DNA from: Toxoplasma gondii ME49
Lineage: Eukaryota; Apicomplexa; Conoidasida; Eucoccidiorida; Sarcocystidae
NCBI RefSeq assembly: GCF_000006565.2
Contig: NC_031475.1
Coordinates: 3,920,522-3,984,521, forward strand
Direction: 5' to 3'
DNA: 64,000 nucleotides
Shown here: one piece after another, positions 22,342-33,117 of the stretch
Numbering within the stretch: position 1 is the stretch's first letter
Layout of the letters: every line of letters starts with the position of its first letter
The notes under the pieces: model-generated
Database searches by the model: none
What the model saw: only the letters and a program-made list of their open reading frames with translations
What the model was told of the DNA's origin: nothing
Position numbers and translations under genes: made by a program

Positions 22342-22699
22342 TTTCAGAGGGATCGCCACACGGTTAGGTGTCAAGAAAGGTGCAGAGGCGAAGGCCTCTC
22401 TGTACGTTGCAGGTCTGAAGGAGGCGTCTCTGAGCAGAGAGAACAAAGTGGAAGTAACCTGGAAAAGGGGACTGCGAAAGTCCGCAAACTCGCACAAAGG
22501 CGCCTCTCAGAGAGCCGCTTGGCTGATGCTGGCGCGTACAGAATCTCCGGAGGTCGACAGGCTAGTAAAGAAACACTGAGGAGATGGCAAGCGTCTGGGA
22601 GCGGAGGAAAGGTCTACAGACATACAGCCGGGGAGAAAAGAGCAAGTTCAAGAAACTTTCTCATTCCCGTCAGTGGAGAAGCATGGGTGCGAGCTCGCG

Positions 22700-23580
22700 A
22701 GTCCAGCCGGAAGAGCCACAGGCCTCTCTCACTTCAGGCTTAAGACGCCTGTTCTATTAAGAACGCAAGTTGACGCGCGTCGTCCGCCACTTTGGCAGGT
22801 GCTCGACCAGGATGACGAACAGCGAGTCCTCCAAAATCTAAGCATCCTGGCGAGGCCTTCGACCCTCGCGGCGCTCTCAGCTGCCTGGCAGAGGGAGGGA
22901 GAGACGCTGCGACACCCCGCCTCTTTTCGCGCGACAACGAAAAAATGTGGAACGGACTGGAAGACTGCGCAGTCAAGAGAGAAAGAAACTTGCACAGACA
23001 AAGGGAAAACGAGAAAACGGGGGAAAAGTCCAGCTGAGCCTGGAAGACGCGGGCGCATGCGAGTGCTTGAAACGGCCCTCGCTCGAAGAAGAGCCAGTGC
23101 GTGTGAAACGGGGAGGGAACCGAGGGTTCCAGAAATGGTTTCAGGCGTTTCCCCGATACAGAACGAGGAAAGGAACAAGAGAAATAAGAAAAGAAGAAAC
23201 CGGAAACGAGAGAGAACCACTTGCGCTTCCTTGTCTTCTGACAGCAGCGCGGTGTGTCTCGTCGCGTCCAACCCCCAGCGCGCTGCTGTTGCAAGCAGCG
23301 CTGTCTCCGTCTCTTCTGAGCCTCACGAGAGACAACGGACGGAGGCGGCGAGAGAGCAAAGGAAACGAAACAGAGAACGCCTCCGCAGAGTCTGAGCGGC
23401 AAAAGGAAAGAAAAAGTTCCTGCAACTCCTTTCGAGGAACTCCCGTGCCTCGTCACGACTTCCTCCGGGTGTACGTACACCCGAAATCGGGACGGTGAGG
23501 CACTCTCGGGGGTTCTGCAGGCGAACCTTTTCTGGGAGGTTTCGGCCTCGATTTGACCGCCATCATCGCTGTTTTCCAAC
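22700..23580 (-). other. Unresolved coding region, strand ambiguous
   Basis: On the minus strand a candidate first exon starts with MMAVKSRPKPPRKGSPAEPP (ATG near 23567) and could splice at the GTGTACG donor. A candidate last exon near 22850-22765 reads ILEDSLFVILVEHLPKWRTT before two stops. On the plus strand the same DNA is open with a hydrophilic frame (WQVLDQDDEQRVLQNLSILA). The codon boundaries of the last exon and the plus frame coincide, so one is a shadow of the other. I cannot tell which strand is real. Confidence 0.25.
23469..23480. repeat. Palindrome GTGTACGTACAC, copy 3
   Basis: Perfect 12-bp inverted repeat. The symmetry extends to GGGTGTACGTACACCC here. It lies just downstream of a candidate minus-strand first exon. 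Confidence 0.8.
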
Positions 23581-23794
23581 TGAAAACCGCTGCAAATTGT
23601 TCGCTACATTCTGTGGTTTGAGAGGACCCTTTTCCCCGTTTCTCTTCGCCCAAGTATGCTCTTCCGGGGCTGGTCAGTGCCTGCGGCGGACGCCAGCGCT
23701 CGGACGACGCCGCGGTAGAGAGCTGTCGATACAGACGCAAGCAACTATACGGCTTTCCAAGGGAATGTGTGGTGAGAACGAGAGTCGTTACAAA

Positions 23795-25013
23795 AGGCAT
23801 CTTCTAGATAAACAACGAGGTTGACGATTCGCGCCTGGCATCCCCTCTTCTGTGCTTCGTTTCCTCCTGGCTTGCAAGGTGTCTCCCGCTTCGCCACTGG
23901 GGAAGCGCTCCCGCGAGTTCCCGCGCCCCTTGCTCTCGAGGAGGCCCGAGGTGCGGCGAGACAACTGATGATCAACTTCGGCGCACATCCGAGCTTTTTA
24001 TTCGCTTCTGCATGCTCTCTGCTTTTGGAGGCTTTTAGGCGACAGCGCTATTTGGCTTTCCACTCCCTGGACGCCCAGCTCTTTGGCCCTGTCTTCCGTT
24101 TTTCTGGGTCCTCGAGAAGAACTCGCTGCGCTAGACAACGGACAATGGACTCCTTCTGGCATCTTTTCTGCTGTTGCTGCCCCCGAGTTTTCCTTTTCTA
24201 AGTCGTCGGTGACTGCGCGCTCTGACAGAGACATCGCGCAGACTTTTTTGGTGTCGAGCTGTCTCCTGGAACGCCTTGCGTTTTTCACAGCAAGACCGCG
24301 AGGAAACAACTCTTGAACTGTGCTGTGCCATGCAGGCGTTTCTACATCCTTTTGTAGGCCTTGTATCCTTCTCTCGTTCTGCTGCTTCCCCGAGATTTCC
24401 CTTCGCCAGTTGGTGCCCCTTCCCCCCCTTCCCCCCCCCCACTGTTCCTCCGGCTTCGCTGGCCTCGAGAAGAGAGTCTCGTCACCTCTATAAACTGCTT
24501 AACCTCAACATGTCGGAATGATTGACAGCTCCCTGCTTCACTTCTCCGTTTCTCATACTTTCTCGCCCTGCCGGCGCCGCCTCTTGCGCGCGTTGTTTCT
24601 CTCTGCGGCCATCACAGTGCCAGTGTACGATGGACGGACTCCAGGTGGGGCGTAACATGCTGGTGCGTGTTTGTTGAGGTAAGAACAAAGAGAAAGCCGT
24701 GACCTTGAAGAGCGCAGAGCATGCTCCACGCTGAAGCGCTGGTGCATTGGCTTCGTAACCTCAGCAGAAACTCGCTACCTCCTCAGCGATGTTCTCGTCG
24801 ATCTCCGTTCTCTTGACTGCTCGGCCAGTTTCGTCAGAAACCACTTCCACGATGGCTCCGCGAAATGCAGTCTAACCTCCAGTGCACCTTCAACTCTCTA
24901 TTTCCACGCTACTCAAGGTCGGGACCGAAGGCGCTGTCCCCACAGCGAAGCGGCCCTCTTGCGTTCTGCAGTTGCTTCACTCCGGTCTCCGCATCCACTC
25001 CATGGAGGCTAAA
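23795..25013 (+). CDS. Tentative small multi-exon plus-strand gene
   Basis: Several plus-strand segments look like short exons bounded by splice strings. They are INNEVDDSRLASPLLCFVSS after TTCTAG near 23811; a frame around 24090-24270 (GPREELAALDNGQWTPSGIF) with a possible donor TTG|GTGTCG; QDREETTLELCCAMQAFLHP after TTTTTCACAG at 24291; and a last exon after CTCCTCAG near 24785 reading DVLVDLRSLDCSASFVRNHF, with its stop at about 25011. The exact joins were not proven and no family was recognised. If the last exon is right, it overlaps the start codon of the next gene by a few bases. Confidence 0.3.
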
Positions 25014-28000
25014 GTCGCCCCGCGGTCCTGCGAGCTCTCTCGCGGCTCTCCAAGGTCTCCTCCAGGCGCCAGACGCAGAAGTGCCAGCGCGTCTCCGAAG
25101 CGGCGCTTGGACAATCAACCGACATGTCCGGGTCCCTTTTCCTCTTGCCGCTCCACCGCAAACGGCCACCAAGTCGTTGTAGCTGTAACTGAACGCAAAC
25201 TCCCGACATTGTCCCCTTCTTCTTTTCTCCCTTCCTCTTCTTTCCACCTGTCCTCTCTCCACAGTCCTCACCCTTCTGCTTCCTCGCCCCACGATCTTGC
25301 CTCTTCTCGCCATCCCTTCTCTTCCCCGACTTCTTCCTCTTTCTCCTCTCCCTCCTTTGTCCTCGCTTTCTGTTCGCGTGCGAAGCAGGCGCAAGCGTCA
25401 GCGGCTCTTGGTGAAGAGCATCTTTCCGCGGCCTCTGCTTCTTGCATCACAAGCCATCGACCGCGGGGAGCTTATGTGTGTGGAGAAACGTCTGCATCCG
25501 CACCATGCGTCTCCCCAACTCGTCCGAGTCGTCCGAAAGAAGCCCCCCCTGTCATCTCTTGCTCTTCTCTTCTCTCGACGCCCGCTTCTTCTGCTTGGTC
25601 ACCTGCTTCCTCCTCGGCGTCTGTCGCCTCTCCATCTGCGCCTTCTGGCTTGCCTTCGCCTCCGCCTCCTCCCCCTGCCGCGCTGCCGCCTCCTCTCACG
25701 CAAAGCGCTCCAACTGCGCGGCTCTCAAGCGCCGCTTCCTCGGCCTCTGTCGTTCGTAAGCCCCGCAAGACAGACGCTGGCCCCCTGCCAAGTTCTGTCC
25801 GCGCCGGAGGGGAGCAAAGACGAGCGACAAAAAGCGAGAGAACGAGTCCGAAAAAGGCATGCGCGCCGTCGGCGCCTCGGCACCTCCCTGCACAGGTGCC
25901 CGCGCCTCGACCGCCACATGCTCCGGCTGGACGTACACCTCACCGGCGACGCGACACAGACGCAGAGTCCGCGGGGCGTCTTCGCCTCCTCTCCTCCACT
26001 CGAGTCTTCAGAGCTTCTCCACGAGAATGCCGATCGAAGCGAAGCTCCTTTCGTTTCCCTGCCTGGCCGCTTCTGTGGAAGACCCCAGCGGAGAGGCGCT
26101 CTGTCCCCAGGGTGCTTGCAAGCAAGAAAATGCAAGACGAGAAGAACGAGGCTTCCCCCTTCACCTCCCCGACCTCGGCTCTCTCGAGTCCCGAGGCTCT
26201 CTGTGCGTCGGGGAGCTCACCTCTATCGCCTTGTTCCTCTGATCGCAGCGCGCCCCTGCTTGTTCAAGACAGGCCGCCCGCCGTTGGACGGAAAGACGAA
26301 GGTCGCGTCAAAGCCATCGACGAAATCCCGACCTTCCGACTGTATGCAGCCGCTCCTCACCTCCCGCCCGATCTAGCGGCGCGCTCTACGCAGTGCGGAG
26401 CCTCGGCCGTACGTCCACTTCGCGATCGCCGGCCGAGCCACCTGGCGGATGTCTGCTCGCAGAACGCTCCAGTCCGCAGTCCTTTCTCCCGGTCTTCGAA
26501 CCCCACAACGCTCTCGGTTCCTGCCGCTTCGCGCTTGAATCGGCCGAGACTGTCTCCGTCAACGTGCAGTCCCCATTCTGCGTCTTCCTCGCCCGCGTCC
26601 TTTCTGTCTGTCTCTGCATCTCCTCCCACCGTCACGGGAGCATCCCGGCTAGCTCCTCGCTCTCGCGTGAGGTGCGACGTCCAATCCTCCTGTGGAGAAA
26701 GACCCCACAAAGTCCGGCTGAGAGTCTCCGCCACAGCCCCCCAGCGTCCAGAAGTCCATCCTGCCCCTGCTGTCTCTCCACAGCGAGCCAGAGCCGCCGC
26801 GCGAACGAACCGCCTGTCTCGGGTGTCTTCCGGCGAGCCGCTTGTCGCTTGGTTATCCAGAAGACACGACGCCTCGCGCAGATACGAGCGGCTGAGTCCG
26901 CTCCGTTGCAGCGAGGTCCCCAGGCCTTCCCGCTCGCCCTCCGGCGCGCGTCTCTTCCAGAGGCGGGCCTCTGCGCCCTCTGCTGCGCTCAACGCGGTGT
27001 ACCTACACCAGGACGGTTTCCGGTCGCTGCAGCTAGCTGCTTCGCGCCGGGCCTCAGGGACTTCTGTCGGCGCGCGGCGCGAGGCGCCTGCGCTTGGGCG
27101 GAGAGACACTGAGGGCGGTCTCCGCTGCAGCTTGTTTGTGGCCGAGAGACAAGGCCTGTCCAGGCGTGTCTCCGCTCGCGAAGGGGCCTGCGGAGGCCTC
27201 TGCGCTCTGGGTGAGCGGCGAGGAAGCGAGAGAGACTCCTCCTGCTCCGCGCCTCTGTGGGGCCGGCAGGCCAGTGGGTGGGCGTCGGCGCTGGAGCGCT
27301 TGCGCCAGGCTTGCGGCGAAGAGTTGCGAGAAGACCTCTCCCGCCTCCTCGAGAAGCGAGGACATACCTCGCCGGGCATGCATCCCTTCGAGACCTGCTG
27401 GCGACGCGTCCCCTCCTGCGGCGGCCGGACCCTCAGTGGGGCGAGTGTCTCGGAGCGACGCACAGGCTCTCGGCTCCGGGAAATTGCAGAGGCAGTTGCA
27501 AGCGGAGAATTCGAGGCCTGGCAGGTGGAAGACGCTGATAACGAGGCGTCAGACGCTCTGGGGAGCGGAGGTGTCAAACGCGCTCTTCGTCAGACAGGTA
27601 CGAAACGGAGGAGAGAACAGATTCACTCGCTTAGTCTCGACGTGGAGGCGGTTCTGGATCTGGAGTCTCTCTATGGTTTTAAATGTGTCTCTCTGAAAGC
27701 CGGGGGGAAAGCGGTTCAGTAGGTCCAGGAGCATCGTCTTCTGGAGTCTCCCCTCTCAAGTGGAGTTCGACGCAACTTGGAAACCGTTTCTCACGCCCAG
27801 CCGTTTCCTGGCTGCGGAGCGTCCAGGGTCTCTGCTCTCGTCAGGTGCTTGGTTTGCCTCGAGCCTCGCTGTCTCGAGCGTTTCTCTCTGTCCTCTTCTG
27901 TGTCTCTTCGTTGCTTTATGGAGACACGAAGAGTCGAGGATTCCCCTGTACGCGCCACCGTTTCTTTGTGTTTTTTTCAGAAGAGAAATTCCAGGGGTTC

Positions 28001-30494
28001 CTTTGCTTCGTCGTCACCGTCGGAGTCCTCTTGTGCGCCGTCGCCGCCGGAATCGTCGCAGGCATCGTCATGGCCTCGTCAACGCCCAGTCCGTCTGGCG
28101 CGCTTCTCCGCGTCTCCTTCGCTCTGCCGTCAGTCTCCGATACAGAAGAACCGTTCCGCCAAGACTCCCGACTCGACAGCGCCTGGAGAGACGAGGCCGA
28201 CGCAAGGAATTCCAGAGACACAGACGCGACACAGGAGATAGGCGAGAGACGCAATGCAGGACAAATCGGTCAGGCAGGCCGAGTGCGAAACACAGGACAA
28301 GTAGGACGAACGGCGGAGTCAGCTACTAAAAAACAGGCTTCTCAGTCGACAACGGACATCTCGATCTCGAGTCTCAACTCTCTCGTTCTCCTCCTTCCGC
28401 CTGCCTCAGGAGACACAACGGATGTCGCTGGAGTCCTCACAGGGGGCTTTGTCGTGACGCTCGCCGTCCACAACCAAGGTGAGTTCTGGGGAGACGGGGG
28501 GCGGGGGGAACGCGAGAGGCGAAACGCGCCAGCAAACAGAGCGAATTGAGGCCTCTCGACAAGCGGTGAGCATGCACAGGGACCTCGGGCGTCAGAGCGA
28601 GCTCCAGCAGACTACCGTCCGGTCGCAGGCGCACACAGACGAGGAGCTAAAAAAACGGTTCAGAGTTTCGCGCTGAGAGGAACGTCAATCAGGGCAGCCT
28701 GAGACGGAGACGCGGAGAGTGGAACCTGTTGCGGGCGCGCGATGGCGGAAAACTCGAAGGCGTTCTCAGAGGGCACCGACACTCTCGGGGAAGATGTCGG
28801 AGCTCGAGAGGAGAGGCGCGGTGGCAGAATGGGCCATCCGATGTCCTGGAAGTTGAAACGACAAAGACACGACGACCTACAGGACGAAGACGCGTACGAT
28901 ACATAGGCCACCGGCGTCGTATCAACCTGGGGAAGAGAACAGGCTGGAGCGCAAGTGAAAGTGAACGAAGAGGAACGCGAGGAGGGAAAAGCGATGAGTG
29001 TCGGAGGTTCTGCATACAGTTGTTTCCAAAGTGTCTTGATGCGTTTAATCGCCTGTGCTTCGGTCTTCGTTTCTGTGTTTTTGAAGTCTTCTTCGTGAGA
29101 CTCTATCGCGTTTCGGCGACTCTGTCTTGACACACCTCTCAGGGATCAAGACGAACTTCTCGGCGCTTCTGGAACTCACATATCTCCCCGCAAATGACAT
29201 CGGCCAGGCCGCTTCATCCCTATGCTTCGCACCTGAGGGCTCCGACGTTCACCTGCTACCAGAGGTCAGTGAGGCGCGAAGCTCCCTAAGTCTCCAGTCC
29301 AGCGCTCTGTCTGGAACATCGAAGTCACTCCGCAGTTCGGCCGCAGCACTGCGCCGCCTGTCTCTCTCGACTCTCGACTCCGCTGGTCCTCGCGAGACTC
29401 CCGTCGGCTGTGCAAGCACTGAGGCGGAGAGTCTCTGTCGGGCCATCTGGGAGTCCTCGTTCTCCTCCTCCTTTCTGCTCCCTCTCGCCATCTCCGAAGG
29501 CTCCCGCGAGAGTCACCTCGGCCGCCCCGCTCTGCGGCAGGTCGTGCTGGATGCTACTTTCACTCGAAAACTGAAAACGTTGCTCGCTCAAAAAGACTCA
29601 GCAAACCGTCGCCCAGCCGCCCGAGGCCAAGACGCGTCTGCAAACGCAAATACCTCTGCAAATTCCGCAACGGCTTCGTCTTCTCTTCCTTCTTCTGCCC
29701 GTGTGTGTTCTTTCCCCCCTTCCTCTTCTTCTTCTCTTATCCCTGCTCCCGCAGGCGAGCAGATGTTGGCTGTGACGCCTTGGCTAGACTGGACAGGCTT
29801 CAAGGGCGGCTACAACGAAGTGACGGTGGCAGTGAACTTGAATCGGCGAATCGGACAATCCGAGGTGTCTCTTCTCGAGGCCCTCCGGCGGGACTGTGCT
29901 CTCTTCGGCCGCGTCTACGTCGCAGTCGCCTTGAAGGAAGTCATTCGAAATTCTCCCTTGCAAACCGGTGACCCGGAGAACTGGTGGAGCCTCGCCTTTC
30001 GCCTTCCTTGCATGCGCGTCGAGGGAACCACACCCCCTTCTCAAGCGGTCGCGGGGACAAGAACACGAGCGTCGCTTGGGAGACACCACCGCGCCGGCGT
30101 TTCTGGAGCGCAGAGGGCCGTCTGGGTCTCTGAGTCGGAAGGCTCTCTTCCTCGGAAGAAAGGAGACTGGAACGAAGGGATTGAACGCGAAACTTTAGTG
30201 GCAAGGAAAAAAGGAGAGCGCGGAGGAGAGGGAGAGATAGGCGAGGAAAGTGAAGAACGTTTTGAACGAGCAAAGGCCTCGAGAGAGCCTCACGCGAGAG
30301 CAGCGGAAACGACCTGGCCTCCGAGGCTCTTCATTTACAGTGCTGTGCTTGGGGACAGTCGAGCAAGCTTCAAAGCAGTTCTCACCGATGTCCTCCTTAG
30401 ATGGCTAAAAAGATTCCCCACATGCATGCATGTGATCCAGAGACTCGCGGCGGAGTCTGGAGTAAAAGTCGCGCTGCCAACCATCATCCACTGA
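25002..30494 (+). CDS. Single-pass membrane protein with LEA2-like C-terminal region
   Basis: Three exons join in phase: 25002-27597, 27981-28478 and 29143-30494, giving 1,481 residues. The chosen start is the first in-frame ATG (MEAKVAPRSC). Residues 1-865 are Ser/Pro/Arg-rich disorder with a few helical patches (LERLRQACGEELREDLSRLL). Exon 2 opens with a transmembrane segment (FLCFVVTVGVLLCAVAAGIV, about 872-897). Next come a polar linker and then a beta-rich part: LTGGFVVTLAVHNQGIKTNF at the exon 2/3 junction and WTGFKGGYNEVTVAVNLNRR further on. A hydrophobic anchor followed by 'V-x-L-x-V-x-N' beta strands resembles LEA2/NDR1-HIN1-like proteins, but the match is by pattern only. The N-terminal bulk probably faces the cytosol. 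The partner and role are unknown. Confidence 0.72.
26997..27008. repeat. Near-palindrome GTGTACCTACAC
   Basis: One base differs from GTGTACGTACAC. It is in exon 1 of the membrane-protein gene, where it encodes VYLH. Confidence 0.5.
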
Positions 30495-31109
30495 CACGCA
30501 GCTTTCCAGAGAAAAACAGCAAAAGCGAAAGAACACAGAAAATGTAAGACACTTGCACCGCTGATTCGAGAGAGCGAGAAAACGGCGGAGCTGCAGAAAC
30601 GCGAGACTCACAGAAGGCTGGAAAAACGAGGAAAGGAGAGTGAGGTAGAGCGAGGCATAAAGAAAGGTCGACACTCAACGACAAGAACGTGGAGGTAAAT
30701 GCACTCGACGACTCTCCAAATAGGAGAGGGATAGAGAGGCTGAAAAAGCAATGCGAGAAAGCGATAATACGACTGAAAGGAGGATGCAAATATGAGTTTC
30801 CTGGGGAGATACAGAGACACGGAAAGGTTAACAGAGATGGCCGCAGAGAGCTGCAGAGCCGTCAGCGCTCGCACATGAATCGGTAGAGGTGCCATCACAC
30901 ATTGGTGCAATTGAGCATGATTCTTAAACGCGAAGTTGGCTGTCTTTTTCAAAAGTTAAAAGGTGGAATGGGTGTTAATCGCCAGCGGTACCGCGCGGGG
31001 CACTGGTTCCCTGTGGTGTTGTTCTATGAATGCGAAGTATTCTGTATGCTCCCTTTTTTCCAAGTTTCTCCAAGAAGAACTGTCCCCGTACCTATGTTAA
31101 CCGAATCCG

Positions 31110-31223
31110 CTAGGATCCTGGGTACACATCGTTTTCCACAGAAAAGAGTCCGAGTTTTCTCCAGTGTTTTCGGTAGAGCTTTTCGAAGTCGATCTGTTGT
31201 GTTGACTTCAAGGGGATCGACAT
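31110..31223 (-). CDS. Tentative first exon of a small minus-strand gene
   Basis: ATG at 31223 opens MSIPLKSTQQIDFEKLYRKH followed by WRKLGLFSVENDVYPGS and a stop. This hydrophilic, Lys/Tyr-rich segment looks coding. It may end here (37 residues) or splice at ENDV into a segment starting after ATTCATAG near 31023 (NNTTGNQCPARYRWRLTPIP). No family recognised. 30495-31109 is otherwise the convergent 3' spacer after the membrane-protein gene. Confidence 0.3.
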   Translation of the reverse strand: MSIPLKSTQQIDFEKLYRKHWRKLGLFSVENDVYPGS

Positions 31224-31809
31224 GGCCACCGGCTTTGACCCTGAGCGCGCTGGCCGCCGTCGTGAGAGGCCGCAGCGTTCCTCTCGCCGGATCTGTGCGC
31301 GTTTTGTGTTTTTCACGACCCAACATGCAAAGCATTTTGGTCTCTTCTTGTTCTCTCACGCGAGCTTTTCATTTTCAACAAGTGGGTGGCGACGGCGGGG
31401 TGCCGCTCTCGGTCGTACTTTGTCATTGTTTTTCCGTGTTCTTTGTTTGGTCTGCTTGTGTCGAGCAGCGAGAAGAAACCGATTTCTCGTTCAAAGGGAA
31501 CTGCTTTGTTCCATCTGTGCATGCAGGAGTGTGAGCTTGTGAAAAGAAAACAGATCGTCCGAAAAGACTCTCCTTTTCAGAAATAAATTGCCTGTTCCTG
31601 CAGTCCCCGGGCCTCACCACCACGCAAACGCCTCAGGGCTCATTCGCTTCGTGCTTGATGACGAAGATGAAAAGGAATCTACATGGGAGAACAGACGTAA
31701 CAACGAAACTAAACTCACACAGTCCAAAACAGAAGATTAAGCTGCGCGACGTTTGGAACTGAAACTGGCTATTTTTCAACAAGAATGGATAACAACGCGT
31801 TTCGCCTTG

Positions 31810-32952
31810 TCAAAGCCTTCCTTCTTTTGTGTCTCTCCCAAAAGCATGCGCCCATGCGGAGGCAGTGAAGAAGGGGAGCGAAACCCCCGTTCCGGTCTGG
31901 ACCTCAGCGTTTCCGGTTTGTGAGGCCGGCTGAAATTTCACAGTTAAGATTTCGACGACTATGAGGGTGACAAGACTTTCTTTTCTCGAAAAACTGGTGC
32001 TGTGTGGAAAACAGTGAAACGCGCCTGCAGTCAATCTTGTTCTTCTCTTTGTGGGCGTTATCCTCGATACCCCCCCCCCCTTCCCCCCAATCTTTGCTCT
32101 TGGGGAAGCACAGAGGTGGAGAGAATAGGGAACGCAGAGAACGGGGAACACCGCAGCAGTCAGGAGCTTAAGAGAAAAAGGCAGAAAGAAGGAGATACAC
32201 AGCACGCTGTAGATCGAAATGAGAGAAGAAAATAAAAGAGTGAGGAGTCGAGAGAAGGAGATGAGAGAATGATTGGCCGAAAGAGCGAGAGAACAAGAGA
32301 AAGAAGAAACGCGAGAGAATGGAGAGCTTCGCGACGACATCTGCTGGTTTTTTCGCGCGGTTTCTCTCGTCTCTGCTGTTGCCTTGCAAGATCACTTGCG
32401 CAACGGAAACTTGCAAGTTAGAGCAGTTGTTTGTCAAAAACGCGTTCTTCGAAGAACCGTTCTCGTCGTGGTTCTCTCAAGGCCTCTCAGGGACCTTCTG
32501 TTCTCGCAAGAATGCGCGCTAACTCCTCTCGAGGCCATCTTCAGAGCGTCTCCGCGCATGCAGAGCGCGAGACACACTTGGTTTCTTGGAGAGACGCGAG
32601 AAGAACATTGGACGACCCCCGCGTCTGCAGTTCGCTCTCCCTTCTGCCCGGCGCAAGGGATCCTAAATAATTCAGTCGTCAGCCGCTGATGTTGGAAAAG
32701 AGCGCTTTTAAGATTAAAGAGAGGAATGCCATAAAAGTTGTGAAGACCTGCATGCCACCGTTGCATGGCTGGCTGTCCTCGCCCAGTGCGCGCGCATGCA
32801 CTCTCGAGGCTGCGGGCGACCGCAAAGAATGCGGAAGCAGATTTCCCTGATTTCCGAAACTCGTGTTTCCGGTTTCTTTTAGAAACGGAAGACTCATATT
32901 TTTTCTTCATCTCCACCCTGCACTGGAGACTCTTGGATTCGCGATCGTCCAC
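31810..32952 (-). CDS. Tentative minus-strand gene, partly resolved
   Basis: The best-supported piece is a last exon at 31929-31810. It is preceded by AAATTTCAG and reads PASQTGNAEVQTGTGVSLPF to GRDTKEGRL and a stop. A second piece at about 32470-32310 reads NLQVSVAQVILQGNSRDERN then RAKKPADVVAKL. A third open stretch at 32900-32434 contains MQRWHAGLHNFYGIPLFNLK and may hold the N-terminus or be 5' UTR. I could not match donors for all joins. No family recognised. Confidence 0.3.
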
Positions 32953-33117
32953 ACTCTGTCATGTGCCAGTTGCTACCGCCCTGCATCTGTCGTTCTTGCT
33001 CTATCTCTGTGCTTCCCCTTCTCTTTCTTCGTCTCTCTCTGCCCTCTCCCTTCCATCTTCCTCTTTCTCTCGTTCTCTACGACTTTCTCCTCCGTCTTCC
33101 CTCGTTCTCCTTCCAAA

